Origin: Thermoplasmata archaeon
GTDB lineage: Archaea; Thermoplasmatota; Thermoplasmata; Lutacidiplasmatales; UBA184
Length of the DNA: 11,713 nucleotides
Assembly (NCBI GenBank): GCA_013044425.1
Contig: JABEUK010000181.1
Coordinates: forward strand, 1 to 11,713
Direction of reading: 5' to 3'
In this document: positions 6,519 to 11,713 of the stretch, in pieces
Layout: the number at the start of each line of letters is the position of its first letter
Position numbering within the stretch: the stretch's first letter is position 1
The notes under the pieces: generated by a model
Databases searched by the model: none
Seen by the model: only the letters and a program-made list of their open reading frames with translations
What the model was told of the DNA's origin: nothing
Program-made: the position numbers and the translations under genes

Positions 6519-7285
6519 CTCGGAGCGGCGCCGAGGTCGGAGACCCCACATAACGGTTGCCCCGACGCGGCGCCGCCGTCGCGGCCGCGCGAGCGGGGGA
6601 GGCTCCGGAGGAGGGCGAGCAGCAGATGCCGATCCGAGCCGCCGCCCGTGCGAGCCGTTCTCGTCCGCGGGAGCGATCCGATGCGGGCGAGCCGGCGCGC
6701 GATCCGCGCGACCGATTCCCGCCCATCGATGCGCACGAGGCGGCTTCCGAGCAGGGGTCCCCAGCGATCCGACCATAGGACCCGTTCCAACTCCCCCACC
6801 CGCGCGTGGAGCTCGTCCAATCGTGCCGGGTGCCCTTCGGGAGATTGCCGTGCCCGCCGACGCCGCACGGACGGCGGAGTGTCGATGAACGCGATCCGGT
6901 CGGGAAGCCCGAGGCGACCGGATCGCAGCGCCCGATCGACCGATCCCCCGATCGCGCTCAGGGCCACCGGCCTGGCACGTCCGAGCTCTACCAGCCCCCA
7001 GGTGTACGTGAGGGTGCCGAAGACGCCGGTGTCCAGGTAGACGGTGCGGCCCTGCCGGGCGAGATCGCGCGCCTGTCGCCATCGACGGACGTCCTCCCGC
7101 AGGAGTCGACGCTCGATGCGAACGAGCTCGGGGGAGGAGCGGTACTCCAGAGGCACGCGACGGCCGAGCCGAACGTACGCCTCGGGCAGGGTCGCCCCGC
7201 CGCTGAGCGCGCCCGCGGCGAGGGAGACCGCGCTCTTTCCGGCCGCCGATGGCCCTTCGATCGCGACGATCGCACCGACGCTCAT
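6515..7285 (-). CDS. P-loop nucleotide-kinase-like protein (dTMP-kinase-like fold)
   Basis: A 256-residue predicted phosphotransferase. Walker A is GPSAAGKS at residues 11-18, directly after the first strand (GAIVAIE). LPEAYVRLGRR (33-43) and VYLDTGVFGTLTYTWGL (82-98) match the substrate-side patterns of thymidylate-kinase-like enzymes, where the LDTG takes the place of the usual DR. IAFIDTPPSVRRRRARQSPE (131-150) fits the late strand plus Arg-rich LID. The last ~50 residues are Arg/Gly-rich without clear motifs. The ATG at 7285 opens directly into the P-loop strand. It is not a clear orthologue of Tmk, and the substrate is unknown. Its stop overlaps the LSm start, so it heads a kinase-LSm-L37e operon and could act on an RNA-related or nucleotide substrate. 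That link is inference from position only. Confidence 0.75.
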   Translation of the reverse strand: MSVGAIVAIEGPSAAGKSAVSLAAGALSGGATLPEAYVRLGRRVPLEYRSSPELVRIERRLLREDVRRWRQARDLARQGRTVYLDTGVFGTLTYTWGLVELGRARPVALSAIGGSVDRALRSGRLGLPDRIAFIDTPPSVRRRRARQSPEGHPARLDELHARVGELERVLWSDRWGPLLGSRLVRIDGRESVARIARRLARIGSLPRTRTARTGGGSDRHLLLALLRSLPRSRGRDGGAASGQPLCGVSDLGAAPR

Positions 7286-7335
7286 CGGCGCGGGACGTCG
7301 GGCGGAGCCATGAGGTCGGCGACCGGCTCCGGGGG

Positions 7336-7344
7336 CTTTAATGG
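7336..7344. promoter_or_regulatory. Possible TATA-like element between divergent genes
   Basis: CTTTAATGG is the only AT-rich stretch in the 55-base space between the divergent kinase-like gene and folP, in very GC-rich surroundings. On the plus strand it lies about 25 bases before an in-frame GTG at 7365. On the minus strand a start about 25 bases downstream would leave a leader of roughly 28 bases before the kinase ATG. Assignment rests on composition and spacing alone. Confidence 0.3.
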
Positions 7345-8657
7345 ATGTCACCGCTCGCCGGACCGTGAGCGGCGAGACCCCGCGCGCCGAGCATCGCCAT
7401 GCCCACACCGCCCGCGTGCTGGATACGAGCTCCCTAACGGAGCTCGCCGAGGAGCTGAGACGGACCCAGAGCGACCCGGAGGGGGTCGGCATCATGACGC
7501 GCAAGGGGCGCATCTACCCCATTCGCCTCGACGAGGTCTCGTTGAGGGCCGCGGTGCTCCTGAAGCAGGAGATGCTCGCCGTGGGCGGGGATGCCTCCCA
7601 TGCTCGGGGCGTCGCGGACCTCTCCGTCGAGCACAGTGCGGTGGTCCTGTTGGCGACCTGGGGCCAGTACCAGCGGCTGGTCCCGAAACTGCGGCGCCAG
7701 CCGTTCCGTCTGCGCGAGGTCGCGGAGGAGCTGGAGGAAGCCCTCCGGAATTACACGCACCGGGGTCCGCGCACGATCCGAGGAGCGCACCGCTCGCTCG
7801 TGGTCGGAGACCGGCCCCGAGTCCTGGGCGTCGTCAACGTGACCCCGGACTCGTTCAGTGACGGGGGGCAGTACCTCGATCCCGAACGCGCGATCGCGCA
7901 GGTCCTGCGGCTCGCCCAGGAGGGCGCGGACGCGATCGACATTGGAGGAGAGTCCACCCGGCCCGGCGCGACCCCCATCACTCCGGAGGAGGAGTGGCGG
8001 AGGATCGGTCCGGTTCTCGACGGTCTCCACGAACACCTCGACCGCCTCCGCATCCCGATCAGCGTGGACACGCGCCACGCCGAGGTCGCCCACCGGGCGA
8101 TCGAGGCGGGCGCCGACATTATCAACGACGTGACGGGGCTGGACGCGCCCGAAATGCGCCGCGTGATCCAGGAGCACCACGCGGCGGCGATCCTCATGCA
8201 CATGCGGGGAACGCCCGCGACGATGCAGCTCGACACGCGCTACGCCGACCTACGGGCGGAGGTCTTCCGATCGCTCGCCCGCGCCACCGACCGGGCGATC
8301 GCCGAGGGGATCCCCGCGGATCGGCTGATCGTCGACCCGGGCCTCGGGTTCGGCAAATCCGCGGAGCAGAGCCTCGAGCTCCTCACCCACGTCGGCGAGC
8401 TGCGGAGCCTCGGGTACCCGGTCGTTCTCGGCGCATCACGCAAGTCGATGCTCGGAGCGGGGTCCAGCGAGAGCCGCATGGAAGCGGGCCTCGCCAGCGC
8501 CGTGCTCGCCGCGTGGAACGGGGCCGACCTGCTCCGGGTGCACGACGTGGCCGCGACGGTCCGGGCGCTTTCGATCGTGACGCGCTCGCGCGCGCGGACG
8601 CGCCCGGAAGGCGAGGAGACCGAAGCGCTCGCGCAGCCCGAGGAGATCGAACGCTAG
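7341..8657 (+). CDS. folP: Dihydropteroate synthase, archaeal type with N-terminal domain
   Basis: A 438-residue enzyme that joins a pterin pyrophosphate to p-aminobenzoate (or a related aryl amine) in folate or methanopterin-type cofactor synthesis. The TIM-barrel covers about 155-415 and has every family motif: GVVNVTPDSFSDGG (163-176), DIGGESTRPGA (200-210), SVDTRH (241-246), NDVTG (262-266), LMHMRGTPATMQ (285-296), DPGLGFGKS (332-340), GASRKS (364-369) and RVHDV (399-403). Residues about 25-135 form the extra domain found in archaeal members (DPEGVGIMTRKGRIYPI, LKQEMLAVGGDASHARG, VVLLATWGQYQRL). The C-terminal ~25 residues are charged and probably disordered. The start is uncertain: ATG 7341 has a G-run just upstream, but GTG 7365 would fit a leaderless transcript. 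The stop shares a CTAG palindrome with the convergent zinc-ribbon gene. Confidence 0.93.
   Translation: MDVTARRTVSGETPRAEHRHAHTARVLDTSSLTELAEELRRTQSDPEGVGIMTRKGRIYPIRLDEVSLRAAVLLKQEMLAVGGDASHARGVADLSVEHSAVVLLATWGQYQRLVPKLRRQPFRLREVAEELEEALRNYTHRGPRTIRGAHRSLVVGDRPRVLGVVNVTPDSFSDGGQYLDPERAIAQVLRLAQEGADAIDIGGESTRPGATPITPEEEWRRIGPVLDGLHEHLDRLRIPISVDTRHAEVAHRAIEAGADIINDVTGLDAPEMRRVIQEHHAAAILMHMRGTPATMQLDTRYADLRAEVFRSLARATDRAIAEGIPADRLIVDPGLGFGKSAEQSLELLTHVGELRSLGYPVVLGASRKSMLGAGSSESRMEAGLASAVLAAWNGADLLRVHDVAATVRALSIVTRSRARTRPEGEETEALAQPEEIER
8654..8657. other. CTAG palindrome serving as stop codon on both strands
   Basis: GCTAGC at 8653-8658 gives TAG on the plus strand (8655-8657, end of folP) and TAG on the minus strand (8656-8654, end of the zinc-ribbon gene). 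The two convergent genes overlap by exactly these four bases, leaving no intergenic space. Confidence 0.95.
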
Positions 8658-8839
8658 CCCGGCTTCGTCGTCGCATCGGCAGGCGCGTCGACCTCGAGGA
8701 CGAGCGAGCCCTGGTAGCCGCAGTTCTTGCAGAGATAGACCTGCCCCGTGATCATCCCGGCGACCAGGAAGATCTCCGGAGAGCGGCATTGCGGGCAGAG
8801 GAGGAAGGACTCACGCTTCTTGTGTCTCAGGCGCGTCAT
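8654..8839 (-). CDS. Small zinc-ribbon protein of unknown function
   Basis: A 61-residue protein with two CxxC knuckles 18 residues apart (C15-P-Q-C18 and C37-K-N-C40), each in a zinc-ribbon setting ([12 protein letters not shown] and [11 protein letters not shown]). The layout resembles transcription-factor and RNA-polymerase-associated ribbons, but no specific family can be named. The N-terminus is basic ([10 protein letters not shown]) and the C-terminus acidic, then flexible. The start is well fixed: GGAGGGG lies at 8843-8849 with good spacing, inside the end of gyrA, which the gene overlaps by 29 bases. It is the last gene of the DHH-gyrA group. Binding to nucleic acid or the transcription machinery is only a guess. 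Confidence 0.8.
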   Translation of the reverse strand: MTRLRHKKRESFLLCPQCRSPEIFLVAGMITGQVYLCKNCGYQGSLVLEVDAPADATTKPG

Positions 8840-11357
8840 CGTCCCCTCCATCGGCCGGAGGCGGGAGGCTGCCCGCCGGCGCATCCTCGGTGACCGTCGT
8901 CAGCGCGACCGCGTCGCGTACGGTATCCCCTTCGTCGAGCCGGATCACCCGGACGCCCATCGTATTGCGGTCCTGCGAGCGGATCCCCTTGACCGCGGCG
9001 CGGATCGTGATGCCGTTCTGGGTCGTGACCAGGATCTCGGAGTCGTTGGTGGTGGGAAGGACGGCGACCACCGAGCCGTTGCGGCCCCCCGTGCGGATGG
9101 TCCGCACGCCCTTCGCACCGCGGCTCGTGCGGCGGTAGTCCTTCGTCTCGCTGCGCTTGCCGTACCCTTCGCTCGTGAGCGAAAGCAGGTACGGATACTC
9201 GGCGCTCACGGGCGACATGGCGACGACGTGGTCCCCCTTCTCACCGGAGAGGCGGACCCCGATCACGCCGTACGTGGCCCGTCCCATCGGCCGCACGTCC
9301 GAGAGCGGGAAGCGAACGAGCTGGCCGGCGTGGGTGGCGAGGATGATCTCGACCTCGGGCTCGGGGATGTGGGCGACATCGACGAGCTCGTCGCCCTCCT
9401 CGAGCAAGATCGCCTGGATCCCGCTCGTGCGGATGTTCTGGAACTCGTCGAGCTTGGTCCGCTTGACGATACCGCGGCGCGTGGCGAAGAAGAGATCGCC
9501 CTCGCTTTCGATGTCCCGGACGGGCAGGAGCGTCTGCACCCGCTCGCCCTCCTTCAGCCGCTCGAGCAGGTTGATCAGCGCCTTGCCCTTGGAATGCCGG
9601 CTTCCCTCCGGCAGCTCGTAGGCCTTGAGGCGGTAGACCCGCCCGAAGTTCGTGAAGAACAGCACGTGGTCGTGGGTCCGGGTGACGAACGTCCGGATCA
9701 CGATGTCCTCCTCCTTGGTCTCCATCTGGACGAGGCCGCGTCCGCCGCGCCGTTGGCGACGGTACTGATCGAGCGGCAGGCGCTTGATGTAGCCGTCCCG
9801 GGTGACGAGGACGACGACATCCGTGTCGGGGATGAGGTCCTCGAGCGTGCGCTCGGTGAACTCCGGAACGATCTCGGTGCGCCGCTGGTCACCGAACCGG
9901 TGCTTGAGATCGGCGAGCTCGGCCGTGATGAGCGCGTCCCGCTCGGCCGGCGAGGTGAGGATCGCTCTCAAGCGTTGGATCAGCGCCTCCTTCTCCTCCT
10001 TCTCCTTCTGTACGGCCTCGCGTTCCAAGCCCGTGAGCCGGACCAGTCGCATGTCGAGGATCGCCTTCGCCTGCTCGCTCGAGAGCAGGAACTTGCCCAT
10101 GAGGCTCGTCTCCGCGGCGGCCGCGTCCTTCGACCGCCGGATGATCTTGATCACCTCCTCGATGTGATCGATCGCGATCAGGAACCCTTCGAGGAGGTGC
10201 AGACGCTCCTCGGCCTTGCGCAGTTCGAACTGGGACCGGCGGGTGATGATCGTGCGGCGGTGGGCGAGATGGAGCTCGAGCAACTGCTTGAGCGACAGCA
10301 CCTCCGGGCGCCCACCGACAATGCATAGGTTGATCACGCCGAAGCTCGTCTCGAGCGGGGTGTGCTCGAAGATCCGGTTGAGCACGATCTCGGCTTGCGC
10401 GTCCCGCCGTAGCTCGAGTACCACGCTCGTTCCGTTCCGGTCGGATTCGTCCCGCAGATCGGTGACCCCGTCGATCCGCTTGCTCTTGACGAGATCGGCG
10501 ATGAGCTCGAGCAGGTTGGTCTTGTTGACCTCGTACGGGATCTCCGTCACGACGATCTCGTTGCGTCCATCCCGCTCGCGAGGCACCGCCGTCCCGCGAA
10601 GGTGCAGCGTGCCGCGGCCGGTTTCGTACGCCTCTCGGATCCCCTCGGTCGACAGGGCGCCGCCGGTCGGGAAGTCCGGCCCCGGGAGGACCTTCATGAG
10701 CTCGTCGAGCGACGCCTCGGGACGCTTCAGGAGCAGATGCAGCGCGTCGACGACCTCGCCCAGGTTGTGCGGCGGCATGTTCGTCGCCATGCCGACCGCG
10801 ATCCCCGCCGATCCGTTGACGAGCAGGTTCGGGAGCTTGGAGGGCACGACGCGAGGCTCGCGCAGCGTCCCGTCGAAATTGTCCGACCAGTCGACCGTCT
10901 CGCTCTCGATGTCCTGGAGCATCTCCTCCGCGAGGGGGCTCAAGCGGGCCTCGGTGTAGCGCATCGCGGCGGGAGAATCGCCATCGATCGAACCGAAGTT
11001 CCCCTGCCCGTCGATGAGCGGGTAGCGCAGGCTGAACGTCTGGGCCATGCGCACGAGCGCGTCGTACACGGCGAGGTCTCCGTGGGGGTGGTACTTTCCG
11101 AGGACGTCTCCGACCGTTCGCGCGGATTTGCGGTAGGGCCGGTCGTGGGTGGCACCGGACTCCCACATCGACCAGAGGATCCGCCGGTGCACCGGTTTGA
11201 GCCCATCTCGACCTTCAGGCAGCGCGCGCCCGACGATCACGCTCATGGCGTAATCGATGTAGGAGCGGTGCATCTCTCGCTCGAGCGGCTGCAGGTGGAT
11301 CCGGTCGCCGTCAGAGTCGGGCGGCGGCACCGGCTCGACCGGGGCGGGTTCGGTCAT
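8811..11357 (-). CDS. gyrA: DNA gyrase subunit A
   Basis: An 848-residue type IIA topoisomerase subunit that cuts and reseals DNA and, with GyrB, introduces negative supercoils. The catalytic Tyr is Y134 in [13 protein letters not shown]. The quinolone region reads [19 protein letters not shown] (88-106); Leu95 stands where E. coli has Ser83, while Asp99 keeps the Asp87 position. The C-terminal beta-pinwheel starts near residue 510 and contains the GyrA box QRRGGRG (535-541), needed for DNA wrapping, so this is gyrase and not topo IV. The acidic, Pro/Gly-rich tail ([14 protein letters not shown]) is typical. The ATG overlaps the stop of the DHH gene (ATGA), with AAGGAG seven bases before it. 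No gyrB lies within the visible part of the operon. Gyrase in archaea is generally regarded as acquired from bacteria. Confidence 0.97.
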   Translation of the reverse strand: MTEPAPVEPVPPPDSDGDRIHLQPLEREMHRSYIDYAMSVIVGRALPEGRDGLKPVHRRILWSMWESGATHDRPYRKSARTVGDVLGKYHPHGDLAVYDALVRMAQTFSLRYPLIDGQGNFGSIDGDSPAAMRYTEARLSPLAEEMLQDIESETVDWSDNFDGTLREPRVVPSKLPNLLVNGSAGIAVGMATNMPPHNLGEVVDALHLLLKRPEASLDELMKVLPGPDFPTGGALSTEGIREAYETGRGTLHLRGTAVPRERDGRNEIVVTEIPYEVNKTNLLELIADLVKSKRIDGVTDLRDESDRNGTSVVLELRRDAQAEIVLNRIFEHTPLETSFGVINLCIVGGRPEVLSLKQLLELHLAHRRTIITRRSQFELRKAEERLHLLEGFLIAIDHIEEVIKIIRRSKDAAAAETSLMGKFLLSSEQAKAILDMRLVRLTGLEREAVQKEKEEKEALIQRLRAILTSPAERDALITAELADLKHRFGDQRRTEIVPEFTERTLEDLIPDTDVVVLVTRDGYIKRLPLDQYRRQRRGGRGLVQMETKEEDIVIRTFVTRTHDHVLFFTNFGRVYRLKAYELPEGSRHSKGKALINLLERLKEGERVQTLLPVRDIESEGDLFFATRRGIVKRTKLDEFQNIRTSGIQAILLEEGDELVDVAHIPEPEVEIILATHAGQLVRFPLSDVRPMGRATYGVIGVRLSGEKGDHVVAMSPVSAEYPYLLSLTSEGYGKRSETKDYRRTSRGAKGVRTIRTGGRNGSVVAVLPTTNDSEILVTTQNGITIRAAVKGIRSQDRNTMGVRVIRLDEGDTVRDAVALTTVTEDAPAGSLPPPADGGDDDAPETQEA
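8843..8849 (-). promoter_or_regulatory. Shine-Dalgarno (GGAGGGG) within gyrA for the zinc-ribbon gene
   Basis: Read on the minus strand, GGAGGGG is followed by ACG and then ATG (8839). The core GGAGG sits five bases from the start. It selects this ATG over upstream in-frame ones and indicates independent ribosome loading inside the gyrA coding end. Confidence 0.75.
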
Positions 11358-11713
11358 GCGCGGGCTCCTTGGGCGTGCGCGTGGAACTGACCGGCGATCT
11401 CCCGGTCGGCGACGCCGAGGAACTGATCGCGGGTGCCGGGAGGGATCGTGGCTCCGCTCGCGACCTTGTGCCCGCCGCCTTCGCCCCCGACCGCCTGGGC
11501 GGCGATGCGGCAGGCCGCCGAAAGATCGAGACCGCGAGCGACCAGGCGAAGGGTCCCCCGAGCCGAAACCTTGACCGGGCCGGCGCCTTCCGAGAAGACG
11601 ACGACCGGGCGATCCGGATCGAGCAAGTAGTTCATGGCCAATCCCGCCTGCGTTCCTGCGAGGGTCGTGTCCGGGCTCGCGAACCACTGCAAGGCGCTCA
11701 TCGAATTAAGGCC
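11354..11713 (-). CDS. RecJ-like DHH-family phosphoesterase, C-terminal DHHA1 domain (partial)
   Basis: The last 119 residues of a gene running off the window edge; the frame is open to base 11713, so the Met at 11701 need not be the start. The visible part is a DHHA1 domain: [46 protein letters not shown], then [16 protein letters not shown]. The GGGH motif with ASGATIP is the nucleic-acid-binding signature of archaeal RecJ-like proteins (the GAN/Cdc45-related group). These act as single-strand exonucleases or replisome partners in replication and repair. The catalytic DHH half lies outside. The stop overlaps the gyrA ATG (ATGA at 11354-11357), so the two are probably translated together. 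Confidence 0.85.
   Translation of the reverse strand, partial: GLNSMSALQWFASPDTTLAGTQAGLAMNYLLDPDRPVVVFSEGAGPVKVSARGTLRLVARGLDLSAACRIAAQAVGGEGGGHKVASGATIPPGTRDQFLGVADREIAGQFHAHAQGARA
11365..11370 (-). promoter_or_regulatory. Shine-Dalgarno (AAGGAG) for gyrA
   Basis: On the minus strand AAGGAG ends seven bases before the ATG at 11357 and lies inside the 3' end of the DHH gene. It fixes the gyrA start and rules out the much longer low-complexity N-terminal extension that stays open upstream. Confidence 0.7.

Noticed and set aside
5428..6726. 432-residue minus-strand frame across mpg, L37e and LSm
   Set aside because: It overlaps three recognised genes, and its composition (Arg, Pro, Ala, Gly) is that of a shadow frame.
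8748..10328. 526-residue open frame on the plus strand opposite gyrA
   Set aside because: It mirrors a certain gyrA coding strand. Its product is rich in Asp, Arg and Leu runs with no domain, as expected for antisense frames at this GC content.
11358..11687. Long N-terminal extension of gyrA
   Set aside because: It is Arg/Gly/Pro-rich low complexity that overlaps the DHHA1 domain in another frame. The ATG at 11357 has a good Shine-Dalgarno sequence and begins like other GyrA proteins.

Overview
The window looks like a piece of an aerobic, very GC-rich archaeon, most likely an uncultured member of the Thermoplasmatota. Archaeal markers are ribosomal protein L37e, a single-domain Sm-like protein next to it, a dihydropteroate synthase with the archaeal N-terminal domain, and the C-terminus of an archaeal RecJ-like DHH protein. 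A bacterial-type GyrA fits the archaeal lineages that acquired gyrase. The phylum is inferred from gene content; no search was run. Coding density is near total: the longest gap is about 55 bases, and most neighbours overlap or nearly touch. No tRNA, rRNA, CRISPR array or insertion sequence was seen.

Plus strand, 1-6135: the tail of an unknown gene, an 86-residue chimeric ORF made by a 260-base-offset tandem duplication, a two-domain GNAT acetyltransferase, a glycosyltransferase-like gene of unknown role with a TTG start, a 900-residue heme-copper oxidase, a 79-residue two-helix membrane protein, and a 3-methyladenine DNA glycosylase. The oxidase fuses subunit I to a subunit-II-like domain. 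Its subunit I keeps all six metal-ligand histidines and the active-site tyrosine and is B-type-like. The subunit II domain has lost every CuA ligand, and a further copper-free beta-rich domain follows. This is the most interesting object in the window.

Minus strand, 7285-6128: a P-loop nucleotide-kinase-like protein, then LSm, then L37e. It looks like a translation/RNA operon and meets the glycosylase gene tail to tail with an 8-base overlap. Divergent from it, folP runs 7341-8657 on the plus strand. The 55-base divergent gap ends in a lone AT-rich element that could be a shared TATA box.

Minus strand, 11713-8654: a RecJ-like DHH gene (partial), gyrA and a small zinc-ribbon gene, coupled by an ATGA overlap and by a strong Shine-Dalgarno sequence inside the end of gyrA. 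The zinc-ribbon gene and folP end on the same CTAG palindrome. GyrA carries Leu where E. coli has Ser83, the classic quinolone-resistance position.
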